Of a stretch of DNA of 64,000 bases, positions 42,753 through 55,246 are shown in pieces. The translations under genes and the position numbers were made by a program. Within the stretch, counting starts at the first letter, position 1; every line of letters begins with the position of its first letter. The DNA comes from Colocasia esculenta (lineage: Eukaryota > Streptophyta > Magnoliopsida > Alismatales > Araceae). The stretch lies in NCBI GenBank assembly GCA_014218235.1, contig CM024753.1, positions 174,878,348 through 174,942,347 on the forward strand. The letters run 5' to 3'. The notes beneath the pieces are model-generated. The model did no database searches, was not told where the DNA came from, and saw nothing but the letters and a program-made list of their open reading frames with translations.

Positions 42753-44835
42753 TGATGATCAATCAATCTCCATATAAATATTTATATATGATATGTATTT
42801 TTGGTGACTAACAAAACCATGGAAATGATTGACTAACACTATTCTCTGAAGCTTGTCAACAAGTATCAAATAAAACAAATTCAGTAAGTTACTTACACTC
42901 ATTTTTATTAGAAGTCAATTGCATATGATTTGCCTAAGTCTACATCGACTACTATTGTAAGTTCAACGATTGCTATTCTATTACTGCATCGATTTCACTT
43001 AAACAACGACTACATCTTTAAATACCAAAGATATCGATTTCATTCAAACATCGATTTCAGTTAAACATCAATTTCACTTAGAGATTTTAGTTAAACATCG
43101 ATTTCATTTAAACATCGATTTCACTTAAACATTAGTTTCATTCAAACATCGATTTCAGTTCAACATCGACTTCATTTAAACATCGATTTCAGTTCAACAT
43201 CGATTTCACTTAAACATTGACTTCATTCAAACATCGATTTCAGTTCAACATCGATTTCACTTAAACATCGATTTCAGTTCAACATTAACTTCATTCAAAC
43301 ATTGATTTCAGTTCAACATCGACTTCATTTAGACATTGATTTCAGTTCAACACCGACTTCACTTAGAACATCGATTTCACTGCAGCATCAATTATGCTCC
43401 AACATAGATTACATTTATACACAGATTACATTCAACATCGATTACATTTCAACATCGATTATGGTCACATCTCAACATCGATTTCACATCAACATTGATT
43501 CCATTCCAACAACGATTTCACTCACAATGACTTCACTTAAACATCAGTTGTGTTTGGACATCGATTGCCATTTTACATAGACTGTCTCTAAACATCGACT
43601 TTCCTTTAACAACGATTGTGCTTTAGACAGTTAATGGATATTATTTTAATAATCATTCTAGATAGTCCTGATTATATTTTATCTCTCATGATATTCAAAT
43701 ATATTTTCAAATCACTGTGCATTTCAAATTTTCCCGCGAACTATGGCGTATCCTGTGCACTCAAACATTTATTATTTTGGCTACAATATCTCTGTACGAC
43801 ATCCTTTTTAAATTACCATATTCATGTCACATATAGTAGAACTTGAAAGGATGATAGAACAGAATTTCCTCTTCGGTATATCCTCCTAAAGCATGGCCTG
43901 TGACGTTGACTGATAGTTTAGACACATTTAAGATGTCTATGCTCCAACATTTATTGTGTGCATGTTTTCGGTAGTCACACACCTTACAACGTTGGACTTG
44001 TCAGGTTGACAGAAGCAAAGAGGATATCCAGATAATCTTTCTCTCTGTATGTGTCTATCCCAGGATTTAATGACTGTAGGTTTTCCTGATTCCTATGTTG
44101 GAGCAGACACAGCTAACGTGTTTCAAGTTGAGAGACAATGGACATTTCAAAAGATACTTCCTCAAGAGAAGATAAATAGAAGTCTGTTGACTCCATGAAC
44201 AACAACCTTTGAAGAAGGGAAGAAAGAAGAGTCTATCCATTCATTCAGAAAAAGCCTCCTGCTCTTAGCTCTCCAAAAAGCACTTGTCTTCAAAATTTTC
44301 GAGAGCTTGTTTTTAGATATGAGAGAACTTCCTCATGTGTAATTTTCTTGTCTCTCAGATTCCGCCTCAGATCAAGCAGTTGCTATAAGCTTGGTCTAGG
44401 GGCCATCATCTTTTTACTCTTCTTGAGTACTCCTCTTCATCTATGAAGAGAGGACCTGCTGTGGAGTGGGTGTTTGCTTCCCTTTGTAAGAAGGAAGATC
44501 TATTGTATCAGGTGGAGTATTGTCTTTTCATGTATTGAAGAGAAGACCAGATGCTGCTAGATGTGTAAGTGTCCTTAAGGGGGACTGTACCCTTAGTTAG
44601 TGGAATCCCAAGTTATTACTTGGGGATTAGACGTAGGACTCCTTGTGATAGGAGATCTGAACCAGGATAAATTTTTGTTGTTCTTGTGATTGTTTTTATT
44701 TTGTCTCCATCTCCTATTAGCTCTAACATTTCAGTTTAGTGTCTTCTATCAAAGTAATTTTATCAACAGGAATATTTATAGAAGAATTTTTAGCAATCCA
44801 TTCACCCCCCCTCTGGGCTTGCCACCTGGTCAACA
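42753..44835 (+). mobile_element. Solo LTR F1 (Copia type, 2083 bp)
   Basis: Starts TGATGATCAATC, ends CCACCTGGTCAACA; TSD tgtta (42748-42752) and tgttt (44836-44840) with one mismatch. The TTCACCCCCCCTCTGGG tract 25-35 bp before the end is typical of plant Copia U5. Leader-like blocks (GCCTCAGATCAAGCA, AGTGTCCTTAAGGGGGACTG) are shared with F2 and F3. It contains an ATCGAT array (42960-43610) in its left third, upstream of a TATA-like GATAAATAG at about 44170. Confidence 0.9.
42960..43620. repeat. ACATCGATT tandem array of F1
   Basis: More than 30 copies of ACATCGATTTCAGTTCA-like units, mostly 17 bp long in 43060-43380, with variants (CGACTT, TGATTT). ATCGAT is itself palindromic. The ORF through 43302-43580 is a product of the repeat. 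Confidence 0.92.
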
Positions 44836-46683
44836 TGTTTGATTCACTTAAATCTATCAGAAGCATGCTTATCTTGTTAGATTTCTAATTTAAAGTTGAT
44901 AATTGTCGTCGAATGTAGTTTTATGTTCATGATACATTTTAATGGATTTAGACGTAAGGTAAAGCTTGTTTTGGTGTTTTTGAGTGGCCCTCTATCGTAC
45001 AATTGATTATAGTGATTTAGAATCATAGAAATTAGTGTTTCTTTGGGTTTTCTAGGTGAAACCCGTGAGTTTAGCATTCTGGCTGAGAACGTGGTCCAGT
45101 GGCAGCTATGTCAATAAGACAACCAAGACCCATGATGCGCGTTCGTGCTTGGAGTCGCTGTCTATCTAGTGGACACATTCTTACTTAGTATATCCCCTAG
45201 AGTCGTACTTGTTTCTCGAGGTTTCTTTCCTCTGCAATGTTTCAGGGTTGACCTTTGAGTCAACTAGGTTTTGGATTAGATGGTTCAATGGTCTTGTAGT
45301 GATTTAATAATAAGATTTGGCATTGCTAAACAATTTCATGTGTGTAGTTCCTCCTATGGAACGTGGGTTTGATCCTTTGGTCAATTGCACGTAGTATTGA
45401 GGACCTAGTGATTCGATTGTGGTTTGTTAGAAAGGGCTATGATGAGTAGATGGTTTTAAAAGATGCTATTATGAGATTATTGATTATTAAGAATATGAAT
45501 GTATGTTTGACGATGAGATTGTGGTTTATTGAGTTCCGTCGTCTGACATATATTCTGAAATGTCTCTCTAGTCGGGTACCCCAGGTTCTCTGTAAACTAG
45601 ACACTTTTGTGCTCGGGGTTAGTGCCAGTACAATGGTACCATCAGGGTTTTGTCATCTTCCTGAACTCCATTACTCCTTTGTGGTGATTTGTCGTCCGAT
45701 TAAGGGAAAGATAATGGTGGGACAATGACTTGTGGTGTGATTGTTCTTCCTTTCAATCACTTGTAGTGCGCTCGTGATTGGGAGAGTGAACACCATCAGA
45801 CGTGTTGTCACGCCCCAATGATGCAGTATGTTAGACATTAAGGCAATGATAAATTCTGCGGGATCTAGCAAGGAAATTTAAGAGGTCAATCAAAACATAA
45901 CCATAGAATTACCACATGATTAGAGGTAGAGCTAGGAACTACAACACTTAATTCGAATTTAATTACAACAAGTCTTTCAAAAAAGATACAAGACTCAGCG
46001 GCCACTGGGAACTAGCAACAAGAGGAAAATAAATGGTGATGACAAAGTTGTGCCAACACCGGCTAGACCGCCACACTCTACGCTCTACCCACCCATGCAC
46101 TCCTCATTCTTGCGAGCCTTCAGAGTTAGAATTTCCTAAAATATTAAATAAATTGGATGAGCACAAGGCCCAATAGGATTTACTCTCTAAAACAAGCCAA
46201 AATTAGAGATTTCCAATGGAAGATAGTAGTAGAAAAGTAATCTTCAAGATTACAAGTATCATTGCAATGATAAGATATCTCAAGTGAAAGAATAGGATCA
46301 ATCGAGCTTGTAACATCTTATTGCCAAATGTATAGTACAAGCATATAACAAGAATTTCATGTACAAGAACAATCAAGTATTAATTTAACAAGTCAAACTG
46401 TCATTCAAGCAATTCATGTTCCGATACTTGTAGGGGTGTCTTTCCAAAGGACACCTGATCACTGCTTTTCCACGGCCCAATTAAAGCATTCGGGTGCTCC
46501 TCTCAAGGCCAGATCTTGGGCTCCACTAGAACAGGCAAAATTTTCAAGTAGGGCCCGAGACCCATTATATTACTTTCATGACAGTTCTCAAGTTATCCAT
46601 GGTAATTTGGCCATATACGAGTCAAATCTTTGCGATATCATGAAACAAGATTCACAAACAGAGCTTGGTCATGACAAGAAGAA

Positions 46684-47110
46684 CTTCGTCATACGAAGAA
46701 GCTAAAGTAAAGGATAGCTTCGTCATACAAGGAAGAAGTCTGGAGTCAAGATAGCTTCAACATATACAAAGCAACACTTTGTCATATACGAAGTAACACT
46801 TCGTTCTATATGAAGTAACACTTCGACTGACAGGGAAAAGCTTTGACTAATACGATGAGAAACTTCGACTGGCAACAACTTCAATTGACGAAGAAGAAAT
46901 TGACTTCGACTGATGAAGAAGAATTTTGACTTCGACTGGAACTTCGACTGACAAAGAAGAAATCTGACTTCGACTGGAACTTCGACTAACAAAGAAGGAA
47001 TCCAACTTTGACTGACGAAGAAGAACCACTTCGGATGACGTTGTAACTTTGTCATATATGAAGTAATGCTTTGACATATACGAAGCAGATCTTTGTCATA
47101 CATGAAGGAA
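46684..47110. repeat. TTCGTCATATACGAAG hairpin array in E's LTR
   Basis: About 18 copies of CTTCGTC, CTTCGAC or TACGAAG in inverted pairs. The best part (46780-46830) has a 22-bp period: ACACTTTGTCATATACGAAG, then ACACTTCGTTCTATATGAAG. Confidence 0.85.
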
Positions 47111-47293
47111 AAGCTGCCATCAAAGGGTTAATCTCGTCCTAAAAGGGATTAAACAATCATTAAAGGATTATCAAGCATGGGTTTTATGAAAAACACCTCC
47201 AAAACTTGGTACTCCAACTAATGATGAAAGAAGTTCAAATGAGAACTTGTCTAATACAAGGTTCCAAGCCAACTTCAAGAACAACAAAACTCA

Positions 47294-49337
47294 TGATGAA
47301 CAATTTATCTCCACTTATATATTTTGGTGATAAACAAGACCATGAAAAATATTTGACTAACATATTTGTCTAAAGTTTGTCAACAGGTATCAAATGACAT
47401 AATTTTGTAAGTTGGATACAGTCATTTAAATTAGAAGTCAATTTCATATGATTTATCTAAGTCTACATCGATTATTGTTGTAAGTTCACATCGACTACTA
47501 TTTTAACATCACATCGATTCTACTTAAACATTGATTACGTTACTCTCACATCGATTATAGTCTACTTAAACATTTACTACGTTTCAGCATCGATTAGTCT
47601 CACATCGATTACAGTCTACTTAAACATCGACTATGTTTCAACATCGATTGTGGTCTACTTAACATCAACTACGTTTCAACATCGATTATAGTCTACTTAG
47701 ACATCGATTACGCTTCAACATCGACTATTCTCACATCGATTACTTAAACATCGACTATGCTCAAACATCAATTATGTTTAACATTGGTTATGTTCACATC
47801 GACTATGCTCAAACATCAATTATGTTTAACATAGATTATGTTTAAACATCGACTACCATCACATCGATTATGTTCACATCGATTATGTTTAAACATCGAT
47901 TACATTCACATGGATTATGATTGAACATCGATTATAATAAAACATCGATTACGTTCACATCGATTATCCTTTGGACATCGACTATCTCTGAACATCAATT
48001 ATGTTCACATCGATTATCCTTTGGACATCGACTGTCTTAGAACATCGATTATGTTTGGATATCGACTGTATTATCTTGATAATGACCTTTACAATAATCA
48101 TTTGATTATGGTTACAATTAAAGTTTTACTAAACATGATAAATTAGCCTTAATCATATTTTGCCTCACAGTTCCTTTCAAATTAATTTTGAAATGTTGTG
48201 CATTTCAAATCTTCCCACAAATTGTTACGTATCCTTTGCACACAAGCATTTATTGTATATCATGAATACAGTTTCTATGCACGTCATCTTTTATTGTTTA
48301 CCACTTTCATGACATATCAGCTAGAACTTTAAATGATGACAGAATGACATTTCCGTTTTGGTATATCTTCTTGCAGTATGGCCAGTGACGTTGACTGACA
48401 GTTTAGAAACATTTGAGCAGTTTATTCTCAGCATTTATTATCTGTAGGTTTTCGGTAGTCACATCTGTTTACAACGTTGGACATGCCATGTTGACCTGAG
48501 CAAAGAAGATATTTATATGATCTCTCTCACTCTCAATATGTCTCTATCCAAGCATTTATTATCTGCAGGTTTTCTGGCTCTCTTACGTTGAACCTGCTAC
48601 AACTGTCAGGAGACACATTTCAAGACAAGAGTCACAATGGATACTTCATCAAGTGAAGATAAATAGAAGTATGTTGACGCAATGAAGACTAACTCCTTTT
48701 TAGATTGAAAACTAGAAGAGCTCGCTACTTCATTCAGATCAAGGCTCTTGCTCTTAGCTCTCCACGAAGCACTGTTCTTCAATCCCTTCTAGAGTGTGAG
48801 AGCTTGTTTAGATCTGAGAGAACTTCTTCTTGGTGTAATTCTTTTTCTCTCTCAGATTCTGCCTCAGATCAAGCACTGTATTGTTGCTATTAGCTTGGTC
48901 TAAGGGCCATCACCTTTTTAATCTTCTTTGAGTGCTCCTCTTCATCTGTGAAGAGAGGACCTACTATGTAGTGGGTGATTATTTCTCTTTTGTAGAAAGG
49001 AAGACCTGTTGTAACAGGTGGTGTATTGCCTCTTTGTGAATTGAAGAGAATGCAAGTTGGTTCTGGATGTGTAAGTGTCCTTGAGGGGGACTGTACCTTT
49101 GGTTAGTAGAATCTCAAGTTGTTACTTGGGGACTGAACGTAGGACTCCTGGTGATAGGAGATTTGAATCAAGATAAAATTTCGTTGTTGTTGTGATTGCT
49201 TTTGTCTTCTTATCTGCTGCTCATTAATAACTATTTCGTTTAGTGTTACCAAAGTTATTTTGTTACAGAATATTTCTAAGACAAATTTTTAGCAATCCAT
49301 TAACCCCCCCCCCTCTGGGCTTGCAACCTGGTCAACA
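47294..49337 (+). mobile_element. Solo LTR F2 (Copia type, 2044 bp)
   Basis: Starts TGATGAACAATT, ends AACCTGGTCAACA; perfect TSD actca (47289-47293, 49338-49342). Closely related to F1 from 48080 on. TATA-like GATAAATAG at about 48660, poly-C tract at about 49305-49313. No internal domain. Confidence 0.94.
47466..48066. repeat. ACATCGATTAY tandem array of F2
   Basis: More than 30 ACATCGATTATGTTC-like units with irregular 15-26 bp spacing. The core ATCGAT is the same as F1 but the linker differs (TATG or TACG for TTCA). Confidence 0.92.
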
Positions 49338-49789
49338 ACTCATACCACTTAAATTGATAAGCAGACTAACTCTTGAATAAACCTCAACCAACAAACAACT
49401 CTAGTTCATGACCAATCAAGATGTCAGAGTCTGAAGATCCAAAAGCAACTATGACTAGAGGAAAATTAAAGAAAAGAGAGTTTGAACCTATAAACTTATA
49501 GATCAGGCTCTAGAACTCTGAATCTTGCAATCATACCTCAGAAATAACACTCCTGGTGCTGGGTCTACCGAGAAGTATAACTTAAAGAACTACATAGAAG
49601 AGAAAGGAGATACGAGAAAGGTTCTGTAACGTCGTGGTCATTCAGATCCGTGTTTAATGGTTCTGGCGTAGTGCTCATGACCAATGTGGGGTCATAGAGC
49701 CTTGTTTGTGGCCTTTGTGCCTTGCGTGGGTGTTGTGGGCCTTAGGTTTTAGCCCATTTAGCCTGCAAGTTTTATGGTGAAAAAGGCGA

Positions 49790-50690
49790 TGGGATATGTC
49801 GTTGTGTTTTGAACACGATGGCTTCAGTGGTCGCATTCTTCATATCAGCTGTTGGATCGATTGTGGCGTTATTCTTAAATGCATCAGGATGGTACGTCAC
49901 GGTTTAAGAACGCGACGATTGCCTACGTCGCGTTTTAGGAACCACCTTTCTGGCGAGGTTTATGATTGGCGATGATTTGGTCTGTCGCATTTAATGCATG
50001 TTAAACGCGATGTCTGCCTATGTCACGATTTTGACTGTGGCATTTGTTGCTCTATTTCATGCCAGACAGAGCAGAGGAAGCTCTGTCCGACCGTGGGGAG
50101 CTGTTGTGCGGCAGTTCTTGGCATTGTCGGCTTGTTGGAGATTCGTTCGGCGTAGTTTCCACGCGAGGAGGGCGTCCAGAGCATGGACTTGCCGGTGGTG
50201 AAGCATTTCTCGCATTATGCGGGTTCTTCAAGTTGGTAGGGAGACTTCCTTTGTGGTTTCTTTTGATTTAAATGCTTTAGAGCTTTGTAAAGCATGCTAT
50301 TGTGGTGTGTGATAGTGTGGTTTTCATTGTAAAGATTTAAATGTTAGCTTAGATGTGGTTTGGAATGGTTTCATGAAGGAAGGAGGGGTTCAGCCGTTCG
50401 CTTGATAAGGCGATGGTTTGAACTGTCACGTTTTGGTGAGAACGCGATGGAATAGTCCGTCACATTTCTCTTTCGTTGTTACCGATTGGTGTAAATGCAA
50501 CAATGTGGTTCGTCGTGATTTACACTTCGACTGTTAAGTATTAGATCGTTTGGCTTGAAGGTGACGTATCGGGCCGTCGCATTTTTGTCGCGACTTTGGA
50601 CCCTGTTGCGGTCAACTTGTTGACGCGACCGGTGGGGTTGTCGCGATTTGAAAGGCGACGTCTGTGTCCGTCGCATTTTAGCGTCCGAAG
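49790..50690. repeat. GTCGCG/CGCGAC motif cluster in D1
   Basis: About 20 degenerate copies in both orientations, for example GTCGCATTC, AACGCGACG, TACGTCGCG and CCGTCGCATT. Many CpG sites have decayed to TpG or CpA. Confidence 0.7.
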
Positions 50691-52607
50691 TTGGTGCTGT
50701 GCAGGTTGGACAGTGATGGTCCTGTGTGGACTTAGCCTTGGTGTTATGGTATGTTTGGTGGTGTTTTAACTTGGTTAATGTTAGCTAAGCATCTTATAGG
50801 TTTAATGGTGTGGTTGGTTAGTGAGTTATGATACTAATGATTATGTTAATCATGCTAATTATGTTATAAAGGTTATGTGATTCATATGTGTGGTTTATGT
50901 GCATAGAGATGTGTTGCTATGGAGGTCATGAGATGACCAATGACAGGCCAGGCTATAATGTGGTCATGTGGTTCATGTGTATAATGGTGCGTAGTTGCTT
51001 GGAGGTCACGTGGTGACCAGTGACAAGCTAGTTATGATTTTTGTATCATGGTATAAGTTTTATGGTTATGTTAAGTGATTGGCATGGTTTGTCTGTTTGC
51101 CGAGGTTGGTGGTCTGACGCCTATTCTGGAATGCCTCTTCAGTCGGGTACCCCAAGTTCTGTGTAAGCTAGGCACGTTGTGGTTTGTTGTGCTCGGGGTT
51201 TGTCCTGGTACTGTGTGTACCGTCGAGGTTTGTGTCATCTTTCTGGACACTCTCACTCCTGTGTTTGAGTTGTACGTCCGGCTGAGGGAAAGATGACAGT
51301 GGGGCAGCGACTTGTGTGTTGTGGGTGTACTCGGTCACTTGTAGCGCGCTCGTGGTTGGGTGTACGGACACCAGTAGACATACTAGGCCCCAGCTAGTCC
51401 TTTGCTTCTAGTGCCTCACTTTAGAGAGCTCAGGCCAGAGTCTCTAAAGGTGGCAGGCATGGGCCTGCAGTGGTGTGACCTGCAGGTGTGGTGTTGGTTG
51501 GTCTCCACAGTTCTTTGGCTTTACTATGTGGTTGTTGAGTGGCAGTTGGACCTTTCATACTTGACTGTAAGACTGAGAGGTAGTTATTGTGTTGTGTGTC
51601 CAGGTTGGATATTGACGTCATGAACCAGTAGTCTTACCCATGTGGTGGCGTCGTTCCTTTTGACTGGTGTTTTTTCAGTGGTTGTGGCTTGTGAGTGGTG
51701 GCTCATCGGTTATGGTTTGTGTTTGTTTGTTGTGTGCTGTGCTGATGGCGCAGAGGCACATGTGGTTCAGTTGTGGTACCTCGTGGTTTCTGGTACCTGT
51801 ACCTTGTGTGGGTAGTTGGTTGTGGTGGCACAATGTGTGTGTGCCAGTGTTTCAGGTGTTGTTGTGGAATTGTGCTCCATGGAGGTCATGTTGTATGACC
51901 TTCCACTTATTGTGTTTTACCCTTTAGAGGGTAGTCCTCTGACGTGTTGGTTACCGTGGGTTGTGTGGTGAACTGATTCCTTATGGTTAGTCCCGTTACT
52001 CTTCGTTGGTGGTTGGCCTATATGGCCTTTGTTTTACTCGTTAGTTACTGTGGGGGGACTGACTCGTTGTTGTTAGTCTCATTACCGTCTGTTAGTGGTT
52101 GGCTTGTATGACTCGTGGCGTGGTGGTTTCAATTGCTGTGGTGGACGGGTGTTTCTACACTAGTCCTGTTGTTTTCTTTATTTCCTGTGAGCCGTGTTAG
52201 CTAGCATTTTTATGTTTAATGCAGTTTAATTATGTTTATTGTTAGCATGTTTTACTTATGTAGTGCTTTGGTTAATTCTGCCAATGAGACCCTTGGGGGT
52301 TGAGGACTTAGTTCTTTCTTTCAATTGCTAGTTTGTCATTGTTTTTGGGAGGTCCCTGCTGAGCCTGTGATTTGTTGAGGCTCACTTCCTTACAGTTCCC
52401 TTTGTTGTGTGTTTGGCTTGTAGCGGCGTCATGACAGACTTGTACTACCAGCAGTTGAGTTGTAGTTGTGTTTAGTGTGAGCTTGGCTCCCTCGGGATAT
52501 GTCCCAAGTAGTTGTACTTTTCTCTTGGACATGTAATAAACTATTAGGGCAATGTAAATTGTAGAAAATGAGTATAAATACATGTACTTTTTTTTTTTGT
52601 ATGTTAT

Positions 52608-53816
52608 TCCTCGTGCTGCCATGTTTGCTTGGCGTCTTCTTCATCGAGCTGTCCCGGTCGATTCCAGAATTGTTGAGTGTGGTGTGCCGATTGTTTCCAT
52701 GTGCTCTTGTTGTAAAGCTCATGCCCAAGAAAGTGTGGATCATCTATTCATCTTCAGTGATAATGCTAAGGAGTTATGGTCCTGGATTGCTCCTCTATTG
52801 AGCAACCATATCAACTGGAGCACTCATGTCACTACCAGATTTTGGAGTGTTCTTTCTTCCACTAGAATTAACTCTCCTATGTTGTTTGCTGGTATGGCTT
52901 CCTGTATTATCATGTTGTGGGAGGTTTGGAAAGCCAGATGTTCGGCTCGGATGGAGGGAATTATTTGCCCCTTGGAGGTTCTCAAGCGTTCAATTATTTT
53001 GGGCATCCGCCGTTCCCTTGAGATTGTTCAGTTTAAAGGAGAGATCTCTTATCAGCACTCTTCTATTCTTCATTCTTTTGACTTTCAGGTGTCGGCCAGA
53101 ATTAAGCTTCCTGTTCTGGTCAAATGGATGCCTCCGCAGGTGGATTTTTGCCTTAATGTTGATGGTGCTTCTAAAGGGAACCCGAGATACTGTGGTGGGG
53201 GAGGTTGCATTAGAGACAGTCATGGTAACTTCATCTGCGGCTTTGCTTTCTTTTATGGTTTTGGGAGCAGCATTCTGGCGGAGGCAAGGGCGCTCCATGA
53301 TGGGCTACAACTTGCTATTGATCGTCAACTTCAGATTTCAGTGGTCTATTCTGATTTTGCTACTATTTTGCGTGCTATTGATGCTGGGCGTGTTCCCCAC
53401 TGGTCAGTGTTTCCTTGGTGCGTGGGATACTAGATATGCTCCAAGTATTAAAGCCGCAGCTTATGCACACTTTTTCGGGAGGGTAACCAGGTGGCCGATT
53501 CTTTAGCTAATTTCGCCTGTAGCAATGCTTCTAGCTTTCTTTTTTTCGGAGTTGTCATCTCTCCCCCCTTTGACAAGGGGCTCCTTATTGGTAGATAAGC
53601 GGGGCTTCCATGCTTTAGGGAGTGATCTTCTTGGTTTTTCTTGGGTGGGATTCCCTGCTGGTGATCTGTTTATGATGTCGGGTGTACTTCCTCATTTCCA
53701 TTTCAATAATTTTACCCCTCTGGTGCTCGCCGAGTGGAGTGAGAACACTTCCTCCTGCTGGGAGGGGGTGCACTCTGCTTGTCGCTGACCCATTAGTGGC
53801 TTTTGGTTAAAAAAAA
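52608..53816 (+). mobile_element. 5'-truncated L1-type LINE inside D1
   Basis: Flanked by a direct repeat ATGTAC-T(n)-GTATGTTAT (52582-52607 with 11 T, 53817-53837 with 6 T) and ending in GGTT plus eight A: a target-primed insertion on the plus strand. D2 shows the uninterrupted sequence. Only the last 1.2 kb of the LINE is present. Confidence 0.92.
52611..53560 (+). pseudogene. LINE ORF2 C-terminus: zinc-binding RT tail and RNase H
   Basis: The open frame to 53433 begins within the insertion at PRAAMFAWRLLHRA (the ATG at 52582 is in target DNA). It has the zf-RVT pattern (CGVPIVSMCSCC then ESVDHLF), and a plant-type RNase H: NVDGASKGNP, CIRDSHGNF, LAEARALHDGLQLA and YSDFATIL, giving Asp, Glu and Asp. 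After 53400 two frameshifts follow; QVADSLANF-type sequence is recognisable near 53490. Such RNase H tails are common in plant L1 elements. Confidence 0.9.
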
Positions 53817-54593
53817 ATGTACTTTTTTGTATGTTATGCTCTTATGGTTGTATTTTATATTCTTACTGGACACTTGTGTGAGCTATATCTTGCGAGACTT
53901 CAGTCCGATCGCGGGAGGCAGACTTGGACATGGAGCCTTATTTGGCATAAGTATCCAGGGTCGCTTCAGGTCCTCTACCATGAAAAATATCAACAATAAT
54001 GGTAATGATGAGGCTAGAAAGAAGAGAAACCTTGTAAGCAAGGTTAGGACAAGAAAGATAGTCAGCATTTTGAGAAGTACCTACCTTCACCTTTGTTGCT
54101 ATCCCTATGAGATCTAGCAGGCTCCAAGAACCATCAAGCTCCACTCCTCCCTCTTCTCCGTAGCTTCTAGAAACTCTACACACAAACAAGTAGATGGAGT
54201 TCACCCTAACTGGTATTTGTAAACTTAGGGTTAGGGTTTAGACGATTGTCAGAGTTGTGCTAGCCATGATATATTATTATTAATTTTCTTTTATCTTGTA
54301 GATTCAGCTCATTACTATAATGATGCCAGTTAGAACTCCTAGGTTACCCTTCCATAATATTTTAATATTTTCTTACATTATCTTACTTCTTAAGCTTTCA
54401 CCCCCAGATCAAGTGGCAGATGCATTTCTACAAGGGACCCCATCTAGAACTTTCCTTGCCGAACTGCAGGCATGCAACTGATAAGAACAACACTAAATTT
54501 TAGTTTCTTCCTTCACCTTTATTTCTTGTAAAATATTTTCATCTTTTCCTTAAAATTACATCTATAACTTTCCTCTTTCAAACTTTGGGTACA

Positions 54594-54605
54594 CCCTCCC
54601 CACTT
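54594..54605 (-). other. Polypurine tract of element E
   Basis: The minus strand reads AAGTGGGGAGGG immediately before TGTACCC. Confidence 0.82.
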
Positions 54606-54671
54606 AAAAGAATTTGGTCCTCCAAATTCACTAAGGTTCTGCTTGAGTATTGAGAGAGAAGGTTCATTTTA

Positions 54672-54759
54672 CTAACCAACAAGTAAGTCTAGGTACTTGG
54701 CCTCCATCAATTCTTTTGGCTCTCAAGTTGTTTCTTCTTGCCCTCTTCTAGACCATTGA
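54672..54759 (-). pseudogene. Last residues of E's Gypsy pol
   Basis: Starting at the D2 junction the minus strand encodes W-S-R-R-G-Q-E-E, then ELMEAKYLDLLVG and a stop at 54672. This is the usual end of Gypsy integrase (TWE..MR.KYP.LF), with one stop codon where Trp is expected. Confidence 0.82.
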
Positions 54760-55220
54760 TGTAACGTAGTGGTCGTCCAGATCCGTGTTTATTGGTTCTG
54801 ATGTGGTGCTCATGACCAATGTGAAGTCATTGAGCCTTGGTCGTGGTCTTCGTGCATTGTGTGGGTGTTGTGGGCCGGAGGTTTTAGCCCAAACTGTAAG
54901 GCCCCGAATTTTCTTTTTCCCACTTCTGTTTTATGTATATGATGTTTACTTATTTTTGCATAAATGGCATGCATGAAGATGATGCATATTATAGATATAA
55001 ATCTTGCATGTGTACACGCGAGGATGTGTATTATTATATGTGAATATAAGTAAATGGCCAATTTTGTGTATAAGGTATCTATTCAAATATTATGCATGTA
55101 CTATCTAAATATTGAAGTATACCTTATATCACCCCTTTCATGAATGTGGTGTGCGTGATTTTTGTATCTATCTATTTCGTGCATAATATACGTAAGTATG
55201 TTACATCCGTGTACATATGC

Positions 55221-55246
55221 TATATATATATATATATATATATATA
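55221..55246. repeat. (TA)13 microsatellite in LTR H
   Basis: Uninterrupted TA dinucleotide run. Confidence 0.95.

Larger units (their letters stand above)
42158..45805 (+). mobile_element. LTR fragment D3 (Gypsy-like, related to D1 and D2), split by F1
   Basis: Begins TGTAACGACCGAG after ggtca. Its later part (45530-45800) matches D1 (51110-51380) and D2 (59885-60140) with shared blocks such as AGTCGGGTACCCCAGG and GTAGCGCGCTCGTG. It ends abruptly at CAGACGTGT where D1 and D2 continue; the new sequence TGTCACGCCCC is taken as the end of element E. Solo LTR F1 (42753-44835) sits inside. Confidence 0.72.
49625..53968 (+). mobile_element. Solo LTR D1 (Gypsy type, about 3.1 kb net) with LINE insertion
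   Basis: Starts TGTAACGTCGTGG, ends CAGGGTCGCTTCA; TSD ggttc (49620-49624) and ggtcc (53969-53973), one mismatch. It aligns with D2 over its whole length (GTGTGGGTGTTGTGGGCC near the start, CTTACTGGACACTTGTG near the end). GTCGCG/CGCGAC motifs are scattered over 49790-50690. No coding domain. Confidence 0.88.
45806..54593 (-). repeat. 3' LTR of element E, interrupted by F2 and D1
   Basis: Net length about 2.4 kb once F2 and D1 and their duplicated 5 bp are left out. The right end is fixed by the polypurine tract and TGTACCC. The left end at 45806 is inferred from its GTGACA terminus and the break in D3; I cannot see the other LTR to confirm it. Confidence 0.65.

Noticed and set aside
42960..43620. 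CRISPR array or satellite centromere repeat
   Set aside because: Unit is 15-17 bp without unique spacers, and the array lies within a defined LTR with TSD; it is part of the promoter region of F1.
46723..47103. Serine-rich minus-strand ORF of 126 residues
   Set aside because: Produced by the 22-bp hairpin repeats in E's LTR.
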